A stretch of 44,407 nt of DNA from an uncultured bacterium (GCA_947175015.1 CAMWLE010000018.1:1-44407), one strand, 5' to 3'; shown: positions 1-8,230, counted from the first letter of the stretch. The notes: a model not told the origin generated them from the sequence alone. Program-made: numbers and translations.

Positions 1-56
1 ATCGCTGCATTTGCGATTTCTGTGCATCAGTTACTGGTCACGAAGTGAACAGTAAC
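1..56 (+). repeat. MITE-like element, copy 1 (left part outside the window)
   Basis: The first 56 bases match the right end of two complete elements at 6535-6634 and 10325-10459. This includes the GAAATCGC/GCGATTTC-type hairpin arm and the terminal palindrome GTTACTGGTCAC / GTGAACAGTAAC, which ends at base 56. By analogy with the other copies, bases 57-64 (TTGCATTT) should be the right half of an 8-bp target duplication whose left half lies outside the window. It is in the same orientation as the other two copies. Confidence 0.85.
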
Positions 57-68
57 TTGCATTTTAGG

Positions 69-117
69 TTGATTTCCTGAGTAAAGTATGGTAGACTTTA
101 TATTGTTCTATGTAGAA
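69..117 (+). promoter_or_regulatory. Candidate promoter and operator of the MarR gene
   Basis: TTGATT (69-74) and TAGACT (92-97) are 17 bases apart and could be -35 and -10 boxes; the -10 is only a fair match. Just downstream, TTCTA-TG-TAGAA (106-117) is a perfect inverted repeat, with a further TTCTA half site at 121-125. It lies where a MarR protein encoded at 146 would be expected to repress its own gene. Operator assignment is inference from position and symmetry. Confidence 0.35.
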
Positions 118-145
118 ATGTTCTAATAGGATTTGAGGTGATAGA

Positions 146-619
146 TTGGAAACAAAAGGTGGATTTTACATTACACAGATAAAGCAGTTGCAGGATAGAA
201 TTTTTGAAAGGCTATTACTTGAAAATGGCATTGATATAAGCGGCGGGCAGGGCAGGATTTTGTTTATCTTATGGAAAACGGATCATCTTACAATCAGTGA
301 AATCAGTGAGAAGACCTCTCTTGCCAAGAATACGGTATCTGTCGTCATAAACGGAATGGTGAATAAGGGAATTGTGGAAAGGAATATCAATCCGCAGAAC
401 CGCCGTCAAACCATTGTAACGCTGACAGAATATGCGAAATCTCTGCAGGCAAAATATGAGATGGTATCTCAGCAGATGAACACATTATTTTATCAAGGTT
501 TTTCAGAGAAGGAACAGAAACAATTTGAACAATATCTTGCCCGGATCCTTGACACATTGACAGAAGTTCTGCGTACAAACAAAGCATTTTCTAAATCAAA
601 AGAGGAGGAGTTTCAATGA
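146..619 (+). CDS. MarR-family transcriptional regulator
   Basis: A 157-residue protein with the MarR winged-helix fold. Residues about 50-100 carry the helix-turn-helix (LTISEISEKTSLAKNTVS, then the INGMVNKGIVER recognition region) and a wing with NPQNRRQ, close to the usual D-x-R-D-x-R wing. Flanking helices would form the dimer interface. The start is TTG at 146, chosen because GAGGTG lies five bases upstream. The stop overlaps the next start (ATGA), so the two genes are translationally coupled and the regulator probably controls the flavin-type protein that follows. MarR proteins usually sense small aromatic ligands or oxidants; the ligand cannot be read from the sequence. Confidence 0.9.
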   Translation: METKGGFYITQIKQLQDRIFERLLLENGIDISGGQGRILFILWKTDHLTISEISEKTSLAKNTVSVVINGMVNKGIVERNINPQNRRQTIVTLTEYAKSLQAKYEMVSQQMNTLFYQGFSEKEQKQFEQYLARILDTLTEVLRTNKAFSKSKEEEFQ

Positions 620-1047
620 AAACAAGAGAATACATGATTGAATTTATCCAAAAGCAAAAGGTAGCTTTTATTGCTTCTGTAGATGAAGAGGGATTTCCTA
701 ATATGAAAGCTATGTTTGCGCCGCGCAAAATAGACGGGAATTGTTTTTACTTTTCCACGAATACATCTTCCATGCGGGCACAGCAGTATATGAGAAATTC
801 CAGGGCGAGCATTTATTGCTATAATAAAGGGCGTTTTAAGTATGAGGGCATTATGCTGACTGGTACGATGGAAGTGTTGCAGGATGACGAAATAAAGAGA
901 GAAATATGGCAGATAGGAGACACTATGTATTATAAGCAGGGCGTAACGGACCCTGATTACTGTGTGTTGAAGTTTACGGCAGTCAAGGGGAGATATTATT
1001 GTGATTTGAAAACGGAAAGTTTTCGAGTGGAAGATTTGGATTCATAG
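616..1047 (+). CDS. Pyridoxamine 5'-phosphate oxidase-like flavin-binding split-barrel protein
   Basis: A 143-residue protein of the PNPOx-like split beta-barrel superfamily. It opens with a short helix and the strand pattern VAFIASVDEEGFPNMKAM, then FYFSTNTSSMRAQQYMRNSRASIYCY, the usual FMN-contacting strand and helix order. Length matches the small single-domain members that bind FMN or F420 as homodimers and act as reductases of unknown substrate. It has an AGGAGG site 8 bases upstream of ATG and a 4-base overlap with the marR stop. It is not the biosynthetic PdxH, which is longer. The pairing with a MarR regulator suggests an inducible stress or detoxification role, which is inference. 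Confidence 0.8.
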   Translation: MKTREYMIEFIQKQKVAFIASVDEEGFPNMKAMFAPRKIDGNCFYFSTNTSSMRAQQYMRNSRASIYCYNKGRFKYEGIMLTGTMEVLQDDEIKREIWQIGDTMYYKQGVTDPDYCVLKFTAVKGRYYCDLKTESFRVEDLDS

Positions 1048-1083
1048 AAATGTGGCAGAAGTAAAACAGGAAGGCAGGGTCAG

Positions 1084-2046
1084 ATGATGGCACAAACCAT
1101 TGGGGAGAAAATAGCTGCGTTGAGGAAGGAGAGGCATGTTACTCAGACAGAGCTGGCGGAGTATCTATTTCTGGTGCCCCAGACCATCTCCAAGTGGGAG
1201 GTGGGAAACGGTACTCCGGATATTGCCCTTTTGCCCAGGATAGCGGATTTTTTCGGTATCAGTGTGGATGAATTGTTTGGCAGAACTGCTTTGGACAGGG
1301 TAAAGGATCTGGTGCTGAAATATTCTGTTTTAAGGGATGAGAAGTCTTTTCGGGAAGCTATGGATTGTATTCATTCCCAGAATCAGACCATCAATTCTGC
1401 TTTGAAAAACGAAATGGGGGATAAAGCGGAGTTAGAATGTCAGAAGAAGATATTGGAAGGCAATGAAATGCACTTACTCCTGCAGCAGGGCTGGGAATCC
1501 GCCCAGAGGGCGTTGCGTATTGCAGAAGAGCTGGCGCAGAGAACCGGAGAGATGCCCTTTCGGCTTCAAAGAGTTCAACTGCATACTATGCTGGGGAAGA
1601 ATCGCTTCATTTTACTGGAGTGCAGGAAGAATTATGAGGAAAATCCTTCTCATGATACTTTGTGTCTGTATTTTGAGATTTTATTGATTTTGGGGCGTTA
1701 TGAAGAAATACTGGAAATCCAGCAGACAGATGTCTCTGCAAGAGTATTGATGCTGCCGCCTTCGGAGAAAAATGTATCCCTGTGGAATCAGTATGTACAG
1801 GCCGCGGCTGGGATTGGGGATGTGGCAGCAACGGAAGCTTGCGGAGAGGTGATTCAGGAATATGGCAGTGAAATGGATTATTATCAGTTTCTATGGATTC
1901 TGGCAAAATTATACCAGGATAAAAGTATGGAACAAAAATATGAAGCGGTGAAGGAGAAGCTGTTTTCCATGCTGTCCCAGATTCCGGACTTGTTTGAAAA
2001 CCAATATGTCGCCCAGAGAAACCGTCAATTGATTGAGCGGCTGTAA
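1084..2046 (+). CDS. XRE-family regulator with helical C-terminal domain
   Basis: A 320-residue protein. Residues 5-67 form a classical Cro/C1 helix-turn-helix (IGEKIAALRKERHVTQTELA, then VPQTISKWEVGNGTPDIALL and FFGISVDELFG). The remaining 250 residues are almost all helical with repeated aromatic/leucine pairs, resembling a TPR-like solenoid, though no clean TPR consensus is seen. XRE proteins with such a C-terminal region often sense a ligand or peptide. It starts 36 bases after the flavin protein stop, in the same direction, behind a GGAAGGCAGGG site; ATG at 1084 or 1087 are equally possible. The target genes are unknown; the ABC exporter downstream is a candidate. Confidence 0.85.
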   Translation: MMAQTIGEKIAALRKERHVTQTELAEYLFLVPQTISKWEVGNGTPDIALLPRIADFFGISVDELFGRTALDRVKDLVLKYSVLRDEKSFREAMDCIHSQNQTINSALKNEMGDKAELECQKKILEGNEMHLLLQQGWESAQRALRIAEELAQRTGEMPFRLQRVQLHTMLGKNRFILLECRKNYEENPSHDTLCLYFEILLILGRYEEILEIQQTDVSARVLMLPPSEKNVSLWNQYVQAAAGIGDVAATEACGEVIQEYGSEMDYYQFLWILAKLYQDKSMEQKYEAVKEKLFSMLSQIPDLFENQYVAQRNRQLIERL

Positions 2047-2048
2047 AA

Positions 2049-2205
2049 GTGTGCAAAAAAATTCTAAGCCGGCAAAGTACGCTGACTAAGAAGTTACACA
2101 CGGAAGAACGCAAGAACAGCGTTCTTCCAGGCTTGCCGCGGTTTATAATTGTTTGTGCCGCCCAAAGAGGTGGGGGTTGCCCCCTCTTGGCGGCATTCTT
2201 TTTCC
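2049..2205 (+). repeat. Structured intergenic repeat family, copy A
   Basis: It begins two bases after the XRE stop and holds three hairpins also present, in the same order, at 33541 and 41654. First, TTCTAAG (2062-2068) faces CTAAGAA (2086-2092) inside an outer GTGTG/CACAC clamp. Second, GGAAGAACGC (2102-2111) pairs perfectly with GCGTTCTTCC (2119-2128). Third is a GC-rich hairpin (2156-2195). This copy lacks the extra GAGGGTGTG hairpin found in copies B and C. The family lies 3' of unrelated genes. Confidence 0.7.
2156..2203 (+). terminator. Strong intrinsic terminator within copy A
   Basis: TGCCGCC at 2156-2162 pairs with GGCGGCA at 2189-2195, continued by AAGAGG against CCTCTT and GGG against CCC, giving about 16 base pairs around a GGTTG-type loop. 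The run TTCTTTTT follows directly. It should end transcripts from the MarR/XRE side. Confidence 0.85.
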
Positions 2206-2431
2206 CAATGTTTGGTTGTATTTCTTACAACTCCGGATTGCTGGCAGGTGGAGTCCGGAAGAGATATGATAGAAGAAAATCCAAGTCATTCCAGGAAGTA
2301 TAAGAGGGTAGATCCATCAGGACAGCGTTCAGACGAATGTCCGGCTGTGAAGCAGATGGAAAGTTGTCTGCGGACTTCTGATGCTGGGAGGAGGGATGCG
2401 GAGTTGAAACAAGGGAGGAAGAAAAAAGAAA
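2206..2431. other. Gap before the ABC exporter: no gene recognised
   Basis: About 225 bases between the terminator and the exporter start. Open frames here look like read-through rather than genes: they lack ribosome binding sites and have no recognisable motif. No promoter with good spacing was found, although the exporter must have one. The last part carries the GGGAGG site of the exporter. Confidence 0.5.
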
Positions 2432-4039
2432 ATGTATCATTACATGACGAAAAACAGGTTGCAGTTTTGGCTTTTTATGGTATTGCTGGTTTTGGACTGC
2501 GGAGGCGGAAGTTTATTTTCTCTGGTGATGAGCGCACTGGTGGATTGTGCCGGGAAGGGAACAGGGGAACTGGTGAAAATCCTTTTGGCGAGTGTGGCGT
2601 ACATCATCATTTATATTGCAGCTTCCATATTATACCATAGACTGAAAAACAGAATATTGGCTGAGGCAAGATATTCTCTAAAGAAAGATTTGTTTATGGG
2701 AATCATGAATCAAACCGTGGCTGATTTCGATACGGGAAACAGTGCCGGGTATATGAATGAGCTGAACAATCATGTGAATTTGTTCGAGACAGTATATTTT
2801 GGAAATATTGTGTGTATGCTGGAATGTCTGGTGGGTATGGCAGCAGCAGGGACAATTTGCATTTTGTTTCAGCCTGTTATGCTGGTACTGATGATATTCC
2901 TGGCATTTCTCACCATGGGCGTAACCCGGCTTACCGGGGAGCCGCTGGAGAGAGCCACCAGACATTTTACAGAGAAAATGGAGACATATATGGCGGAAAT
3001 CAAAGATGATTTCGGCGGTTTCCGGTTGGTACATTCCTTTGGTATTCTGCCTTATATTTTAAGTAAGCATGACAGGGAAAACAGGGAAATGGAGGAAGCA
3101 AAAAGAAGGAGCGAAAATTGCAGAATCCAGTGTGCTTATACAGGCCAATTTGTAGGTTTGCTTTCTACGGTTCTGGTAATGGCCGTGGCAGCATATTTTT
3201 CGCTGAAGGGTATGTTTTCTGCGGGGATGGTGGTTGCTTTCGGGCATTTGATTGGAAATATTGTATCGCCCATTACCATAATTCCTTCTATTGCTGCCAA
3301 TTTTCGTGCTTCACAACCCTTGCAGACAAGTTTCAGAGAATTGATGGAGCGGAAAGAGGAAGAGGGTGGGGAAATTTTGTCTGATTTCAGAAAAGGAATC
3401 CGGATTGAAAATCTGTCTTTTGGCTATAGTGAAGACAGGGAAGTGCTTCGGGATGTTTCATTTCATATGAAAGCGGGAGAACATTATGCGCTGATGGGCC
3501 GCAGCGGCAGCGGAAAGAGTACTTTATTGGCGCTGTTGATGGGGTATTATCCGGATTATCGCGGGAAAATTATCTTTGACGATGTGGAGCTGCGTCAGTT
3601 GAGAAGGGGGTGTCTGGGAACCATAATCTCGGTAGTTTCTCAGGAGACATTTCTGTTCCAGGACACCCTCAGGAATAATATTGCCTTATACAATGATAAT
3701 TACACTTCCGAAGAGATAGATGCTGCCATAGAACAGGCTGGATTAAAGGCACTGGTGGATGCTCTTCCGGAGGGACTGTCCACGGTGATCAATGAAAATG
3801 GAAAGAATTTCTCCGGCGGGGAAAAGCAGAGAATCAGCCTTGCCAGAGCTCTGCTGAGAAAGAGCAGAATATTACTCCTGGATGAATTTACGGCAAATCT
3901 GGATGAAAAAACTGCCTTGGAAGTAGAAGAGCGGGTGTTGGAGCTTGAAGATTGCCTTGTGATAGCGGTAACCCATCGTGGAAAAGCGGAAATCTTGAAG
4001 AAGTATGATCGGGTTGTGATGTTGGGGGATATTTGCTGA
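2432..4039 (+). CDS. ABC half-exporter (fused membrane and ATPase domains)
   Basis: A 535-residue exporter subunit: about 300 residues of membrane segments followed by a complete ATPase domain. Walker A is GRSGSGKST (356-364), the signature is FSGGEKQR (near 460), Walker B is ILLLDEF with the catalytic glutamate, and the switch histidine is in VTHRG. It therefore looks catalytically complete and should work as a homodimer exporting peptides, lipids or drugs. It is shorter than the usual 570-600 residues. GGGAGG lies 13 bases upstream of ATG 2432; an in-frame ATG at 2444 is an alternative. No partner half-transporter or peptide gene is adjacent, so the substrate is unknown. Confidence 0.9.
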   Translation: MYHYMTKNRLQFWLFMVLLVLDCGGGSLFSLVMSALVDCAGKGTGELVKILLASVAYIIIYIAASILYHRLKNRILAEARYSLKKDLFMGIMNQTVADFDTGNSAGYMNELNNHVNLFETVYFGNIVCMLECLVGMAAAGTICILFQPVMLVLMIFLAFLTMGVTRLTGEPLERATRHFTEKMETYMAEIKDDFGGFRLVHSFGILPYILSKHDRENREMEEAKRRSENCRIQCAYTGQFVGLLSTVLVMAVAAYFSLKGMFSAGMVVAFGHLIGNIVSPITIIPSIAANFRASQPLQTSFRELMERKEEEGGEILSDFRKGIRIENLSFGYSEDREVLRDVSFHMKAGEHYALMGRSGSGKSTLLALLMGYYPDYRGKIIFDDVELRQLRRGCLGTIISVVSQETFLFQDTLRNNIALYNDNYTSEEIDAAIEQAGLKALVDALPEGLSTVINENGKNFSGGEKQRISLARALLRKSRILLLDEFTANLDEKTALEVEERVLELEDCLVIAVTHRGKAEILKKYDRVVMLGDIC

Positions 4040-4090
4040 TATACTCAGGTGGTTGATGGGCTTGCAAAATGTATTTGTACGCAAGTGAAA

Positions 4091-4119
4091 TAAAAGACGG
4101 CAGGAACTTTGTTCCTGCC
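4091..4119 (-). terminator. Terminator for the minus-strand methyltransferase
   Basis: GGCAGGAAC (4099-4107) and GTTCCTGCC (4111-4119) form a perfect 9-bp stem with a three-base loop. On the minus strand it is followed by GTCTTTTATTTC, the T-rich tail of an intrinsic terminator. On the plus strand the tail is not T-rich, so its effect on the exporter transcript is probably weaker. Confidence 0.75.
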
Positions 4120-4168
4120 GCCGCTATTCACAGTCTATAAGACTTTCTTCTGACATTCCTGTTTCTGC

Positions 4169-4981
4169 TCAGTGATTCTTAAAAATCTGTTTCCGGTAGC
4201 GATACACATCCCCGCCCAGCGAGCTTGTATAATGAAATTCTTCAAAACCATGCCTTATAAGTTCTCTGTCAGGTTCACGTTTCCGGCTGTCTTCTCCGGG
4301 ACAATCAAGAACCCAGCCGCCGGACTTCACCACACGAAAAATCTCGGATAGCTCCGTCTCATAATCATCCCCCACTACATGGCCGGACATGACAATATCG
4401 AAGGTATTGTCCGGATAAGCCAGGCTGTCTGCCATTCCGTCCACCACTCTGATATTCTTAATTTTCTCCTGTCTTATCTTATCACGCAGGTATTCACGCA
4501 GGCAATCTACCGGCTCACAGGCATAAACCGCCATGGCTTTTTCGGCAGCAGCAAAAGTCAGACGCCCTGAACCGCTCCCTATATCAAGAACCGTTTTTCC
4601 CTGGAAATCCGTCAGCTCGAAAAGCCGTTCCTTATTCCATGCGTAAATGAAATCACACTTTTCATCCATTATTTCCGGTGTTGTGTAAGTGACAAAATCC
4701 TCCACAGAAGAGAGCACATACAATTCAGCAGCACGTACATTCTGCGCATCCGCCGTTTTTTGGACGTTTGCTTCCAGGCTTTCCACAAAGGCTCCGCACT
4801 CAGGGCATTTGTGCAGGAAATACCACCGAACCGCGGGATTCGCCCAAAGTGCAATTCCAAGCTGTTCGGAAAGCTGTTTATGTTGTTCTGCCGTTTTGAG
4901 GAGAAATCTAAGCTGAAAACGCTCCATCAAAAGAAAGCTGTTAAAAGAGTATTCTTCTACGTTAATCCAGTTAAGTGACAT
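4169..4981 (-). CDS. SAM-dependent class I methyltransferase
   Basis: A 270-residue protein with a Methyltransferase_11-type domain in its second half. VLDIGSGSGRLTFAAAE is the SAM-binding glycine loop, followed by the acidic strand end YACEPVD, the NTFDIVMSGHVV motif IV region and VKSGGWVLDCPG. The first 110 residues are unusual: mostly helical and containing a single CPEC pair, which may be a vestigial or half zinc knuckle. The start is ATG at 4981 with AGGAGG four bases upstream. The acceptor substrate is not deducible. It stands alone on the minus strand, convergent with the ABC exporter. Confidence 0.82.
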   Translation of the reverse strand: MSLNWINVEEYSFNSFLLMERFQLRFLLKTAEQHKQLSEQLGIALWANPAVRWYFLHKCPECGAFVESLEANVQKTADAQNVRAAELYVLSSVEDFVTYTTPEIMDEKCDFIYAWNKERLFELTDFQGKTVLDIGSGSGRLTFAAAEKAMAVYACEPVDCLREYLRDKIRQEKIKNIRVVDGMADSLAYPDNTFDIVMSGHVVGDDYETELSEIFRVVKSGGWVLDCPGEDSRKREPDRELIRHGFEEFHYTSSLGGDVYRYRKQIFKNH

Positions 4982-5312
4982 AAAACCTCCTGATTTTCCG
5001 CACCTGTAATACTTTTAGTCAGGTGCCATGACCCTCCCATTTACTGTAATTGCATGAACCATATTCCTCATATGATAACACCCCTTCCTTATTTATTTCA
5101 GGAACATATAATGTTGCCTGTTTTTCTATTGTATTATATAGAATCAGAAATAGCAAGAGAATGGTGAATACTTATTGTAAAACAGAGGTATATTGTGGTA
5201 TTCTTAATTAGATGACGTTAGTGAGATGTTTTCATCAATCAGAGGGTTTGATTCCATGCAGCTTGCTGTGAGGAGTTTCTTTAGTTGTATGGTAAGAAAA
5301 ATTTCATGTTAA
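4982..5312. other. Divergent intergenic region
   Basis: About 340 AT-rich bases separate the divergent methyltransferase and acetyltransferase genes and should contain both promoters. TATAAT-like stretches occur near 5131-5140 on both strands, but none pairs with a convincing -35 box at 16-18 bases. No open frame, repeat or RNA gene is evident. Confidence 0.5.
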
Positions 5313-5325
5313 GAGGTGATCAAAT

Positions 5326-6525
5326 ATGAATTCAGAGCAGTACAAAATAGTTCATCTTCCCAAAGAGCAATGGAAAAATGTGCCTATACCAATGAGATAC
5401 ACGACGGAAGAATATTATGATGTGCAAATGAATAAGAATGAAAATGGATTTCAGGTAGGCTTCACGAAGAAGAAATTGAGCGAACCTATTTCACATTATC
5501 CGGAGGAATATGATTTCCCGGACAAGTTATATCAGGATCATTGGGAGAAAGCGTTTGCCTGGGGTGTGATAGAAGAAAACGACGGTAAGCAGGAATTGAT
5601 TGCCTGCATAGAGACTTGCCCAGAGGAATGGTCTAACAGGCTGATGGTGACAGAATTGTGGGTGCATGAAAAGCACAGAAGAAAAGGAATTGGACATGCA
5701 CTGATGAAAATTGCGAAGGAACAAGCTAACTTGGAACATCGGCGGGCGGTTATTTTGGAAACGCAATCTTGTAATGTGGCAGCGATTCATTTCTATCTGC
5801 AGGAAGGTTTTGAACTGATTGGATTTGACATCTGCTGCTATTCTAACAGTGATATTGAAAGGAAAGAAGTACGGCTTGATTTAGGATATTTTCCGAGAAA
5901 AAGCAAAGTAAAAAGAGAAGATATTGTGATCCGTGAAGAAAAGGAAGACGAGTATCACAAGGTGGAGGAAGTTACTTTACGGGCATTTTGGAATAAACAT
6001 CATCTGGGATGTAATGAGCACTTATTGGTACATAAAATGAGAAACAGTGATGTATATATACCTCAGATTTCAAGAGTGGCTGAAGTGAATGGTGAAGTAG
6101 TTGGGGTCATCTGTTATGTAAGAGCAATGCTGCAAAATGGTGATAAGCAAAAAGAAATACTGACTTTTGGACCCTTGTGTGTAGCGCCGGAATGGCAGGG
6201 CTGCGGTATTGGCGGGGTATTGTTGGAAGAGACACTTGCATTAGCGAAAAAGGAAGGTTTTGAAGGTGTTGTGATATTTGGGGAGCCTGATTATTATCCG
6301 CTGCATGGTTTTCATACTTGTGATCAGTTCGGAATTACAACGATGGATGGTAAAAATTTTGATTCATTCTTAGGGGTGGAGCTTGTAGAAGGCGGTCTTG
6401 CAAGATTCGGAGGTAAGTTCATGGAACCGACGGTATTTGAAGAATTGCCCAAAGAAGAGAATGAAGAGTTCACGAAGCATTTTGAAACACCTGCAAAGCA
6501 AAGGTTTCCCGGGCAGTGGGATTGA
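5326..6525 (+). CDS. Tandem GNAT N-acetyltransferase (two GNAT domains)
   Basis: A 399-residue protein with two Gcn5-type acetyltransferase domains. Domain 1 (about 1-180) has the acetyl-CoA loop HRRKGIGHALM and the strand ILETQSCNVAAIHFY, a pattern close to streptothricin acetyltransferases. Domain 2 (about 200-340) has WQGCGIGGVLL and EPDYYPLHGFH, like the COG3153 group. Both pyrophosphate-binding Q/R-x-x-G-x-G/A loops are intact. It uses acetyl-CoA to acetylate an amine; substrate unknown, with aminonucleoside resistance only a suggestion from domain 1. AAGAGGTGA precedes ATG 5326. A MITE-like element has inserted just behind its stop. Confidence 0.85.
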   Translation: MNSEQYKIVHLPKEQWKNVPIPMRYTTEEYYDVQMNKNENGFQVGFTKKKLSEPISHYPEEYDFPDKLYQDHWEKAFAWGVIEENDGKQELIACIETCPEEWSNRLMVTELWVHEKHRRKGIGHALMKIAKEQANLEHRRAVILETQSCNVAAIHFYLQEGFELIGFDICCYSNSDIERKEVRLDLGYFPRKSKVKREDIVIREEKEDEYHKVEEVTLRAFWNKHHLGCNEHLLVHKMRNSDVYIPQISRVAEVNGEVVGVICYVRAMLQNGDKQKEILTFGPLCVAPEWQGCGIGGVLLEETLALAKKEGFEGVVIFGEPDYYPLHGFHTCDQFGITTMDGKNFDSFLGVELVEGGLARFGGKFMEPTVFEELPKEENEEFTKHFETPAKQRFPGQWD

Positions 6526-6526
6526 A

Positions 6527-6642
6527 GCAGTAATGTTACTTTTCACACCTACGCCACCGCAAGACAGTCGTGCGCGAAATCGCTGCATTTGCGATTTCTG
6601 TGCATCAGTTACTGGTCACGGAGTGAATAATGACGCAGTAAT
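6527..6642 (+). repeat. MITE-like element, copy 2, with 8-bp target duplication
   Basis: The element spans 6535-6634 (100 bp). It is flanked by the perfect direct repeat GCAGTAAT at 6527-6534 and 6635-6642, starting two bases after the acetyltransferase stop. The left end is GTTACTTTTCAC; the right end GTGAATAATGAC is a mutated version of GTGAACAGTAAC. The GAAATCGC/GCGATTTC hairpin is present. It lacks a 35-base internal segment found in copy 3. No coding capacity. Confidence 0.88.
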
Positions 6643-6672
6643 AATGGCTCAAAATAGGAAAGCACATTTTAC

Positions 6673-6722
6673 TTGACATACATACCAATGGTATGATAAT
6701 ATAAAACATACCATTGGTATGT
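6673..6722 (+). promoter_or_regulatory. tetR promoter with two TetR operator palindromes
   Basis: TTGACA (6673-6678) and GATAAT (6695-6700) are 16 bases apart. Two near-identical palindromes overlap this promoter: CATACCAATGGTATG (6681-6695), filling the spacer, and CATACCATTGGTATG (6707-6721), over the start-site region. Their centres are 26 bp apart, so two dimers could bind the same region. The second extends to a 17-base palindrome (6706-6722). They sit right before the tetR gene, so autorepression is a strong inference. Confidence 0.88.
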
Positions 6723-6740
6723 TAAGGGGGTGAGGATAAT

Positions 6741-7394
6741 ATGGCCAGAAATAAGCACCCGGAAGAAACAGTTCAGCGGATATTGGATGTTGCCTTTCGA
6801 CTGTTCATGGAAAAGGGGTATGAGCATACTTCAATTCAGGATATGATTGATCATTTGGATGGACTCAGCAAGGGAGCCATCTATCATCATTTTAAATCAA
6901 AAGAGGATATTCTGGTTGCGGTTACGGACAAAATGACAGAAGAATCCAATCAAATGTTGGCTGTGATACGTGATCGCACTGACCTTACCGGGAAGGAAAA
7001 GCTGAAAACTATTTTCAAGGAATCTCTGTGCAGATCGGTACAAGATGAAATATTTACGGTGGCGCCTGATTTCAGTAATAGTCCAAGGCTGCTTTTCAGC
7101 ATTTTTCGTGAGACAGTGGATGAAGCAGCGCCGGATTATATCCTGCCGATTTTGAAAGAAGGGATTGCGGATGGTTCTATCCGGACGGAATATCCGGCGG
7201 AATTGGCGGAGTTGATCTTACTTGCTGCTAATATCTGGATGAATCCAATGGTATTTGACAATTCCCCGGAAGAATCGTATCGCAAATTCAGAGTTTTTGC
7301 CCAGATGATGCAAGGTTTTGGGCTGGATGTCGTGGATGATGAAATGTTGGGAAGGCTACAGGAACTGGCATCTGTTTATCAGAAAAATAAGTAA
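6741..7394 (+). CDS. TetR/AcrR-family repressor of the efflux cassette
   Basis: A 217-residue regulator. Residues 10-58 hold the TetR DNA-binding domain: ILDVAFRLFMEKGYEHTS, IQDMIDHLDGLSKGAIYHHF and KSKEDIL. The C-terminal 150 helical residues form the ligand-binding and dimer part, which is variable. ATG 6741 follows GGGGGTGAGG. Twin palindromes in its promoter are likely its own operators. It is followed by a hairpin terminator and then an ABC transporter and MFS exporter, suggesting ligand-relieved control of efflux. Confidence 0.92.
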   Translation: MARNKHPEETVQRILDVAFRLFMEKGYEHTSIQDMIDHLDGLSKGAIYHHFKSKEDILVAVTDKMTEESNQMLAVIRDRTDLTGKEKLKTIFKESLCRSVQDEIFTVAPDFSNSPRLLFSIFRETVDEAAPDYILPILKEGIADGSIRTEYPAELAELILLAANIWMNPMVFDNSPEESYRKFRVFAQMMQGFGLDVVDDEMLGRLQELASVYQKNK

Positions 7395-7429
7395 ACGAGT
7401 GTATGGCTGGGGACTTTTATTTATGAAAC

Positions 7430-7460
7430 ATCTGCCCTGCAATATGGGCAGATACTTTTT
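7430..7460 (+). terminator. Hairpin terminator between tetR and the ABC genes
   Basis: ATCTGCCC (7430-7437) pairs with GGGCAGAT (7446-7453) around an eight-base loop and is followed by ACTTTTT. It should reduce read-through from tetR into the transporter genes, making tetR expression higher than, or separable from, the pump. Confidence 0.7.
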
Positions 7461-7469
7461 AAGAAAATA

Positions 7470-7488
7470 CATACCGTCGCGCGGTATG
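7470..7488 (+). promoter_or_regulatory. Third CATACC/GGTATG inverted repeat with a wider spacer
   Basis: CATACC (7470-7475) and GGTATG (7483-7488) repeat the half sites of the two upstream TetR operators, but seven bases apart instead of three. The repeat lies four bases before the GGAGG of the ABC ATPase gene. It may be a variant TetR site, or a small RNA hairpin next to the ribosome binding site. Confidence 0.45.
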
Positions 7489-7501
7489 GGATGGAGGAGT
7501 C

Positions 7502-8230
7502 ATGGAAGCGATTGTTGAAGTGAAATCTGTATACAAAAGTTATGGTTTATCGCAGGTAATAAACCATTGCAGTTTTAAAATTAGCAAAGGGGAAATATAT
7601 GGACTTTTAGGGGTCAATGGCGCCGGAAAGACAACTTTGATGAAAATGATACTTGGATTGCAGCGAAAAGATGAAGGGAGCATTTTTGTCTTGGGCAGGG
7701 ACATATGTGAGCATCAGGAATATCTGTCAAATGTAGGAAGCATGATAGAAATGCCTGTATTTTACGAGCATTTGAATGCGGCTGATATTCTTTCCATGCA
7801 TCTTATGTTAATGCAAAAAAAGGCAGATATCTCCCAAGTATTGCATTTGGTTGGGCTTGACAACGCAGGGCCGAAATCTATTTCCCAATATTCTCTTGGC
7901 ATGAGACAGAGGCTCGGACTGGCAAGAGCAATCATTCATCAGCCGAAATTGCTGATTTTGGACGAGCCGCTGAATGGACTTGACCCCATTGCGATTGCGC
8001 AGATGCGGGAGCTTCTGCGGAAGTTGGCGGATGATGGTATGGCGATTTTACTGTCGAGTCATATCATTGGAGAGATACGTCATACAGCAGATCGCATAGG
8101 TATTCTTTCCGATGGCTGCATCAAACAGGAATTTTCAGTGGCGGAAAAGGCGTTGGAGTATGGTGAGCATTTTGAGGAGTATGTTGTAGGATTTATGAGG
8201 AGGAATGAATATGAACCTGTATCAAGTTGA
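7502..8230 (+). CDS. ABC transporter ATP-binding protein
   Basis: A 242-residue ATPase of the drug/bacteriocin-type ABC-2 exporters (BcrA/NatA-like). Walker A is GVNGAGKTT (37-45), the signature is YSLGMRQRL (about 130-138), and Walker B with the catalytic glutamate is LLILDEP (150-156), followed by the D-loop LNGLDP. SSHIIGEI contains the switch histidine. GGAGG precedes ATG 7502. The 3' end overlaps the permease start, so both are co-translated. The pair probably exports an antimicrobial or hydrophobic compound under TetR control; the substrate is unknown. Confidence 0.92.
   Translation: MEAIVEVKSVYKSYGLSQVINHCSFKISKGEIYGLLGVNGAGKTTLMKMILGLQRKDEGSIFVLGRDICEHQEYLSNVGSMIEMPVFYEHLNAADILSMHLMLMQKKADISQVLHLVGLDNAGPKSISQYSLGMRQRLGLARAIIHQPKLLILDEPLNGLDPIAIAQMRELLRKLADDGMAILLSSHIIGEIRHTADRIGILSDGCIKQEFSVAEKALEYGEHFEEYVVGFMRRNEYEPVSS

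Noticed and set aside
2149..2640. A 163-codon plus-strand frame
   Set aside because: It runs through a terminator hairpin and into the ABC exporter gene in another frame, has no ribosome binding site and no recognisable motif.
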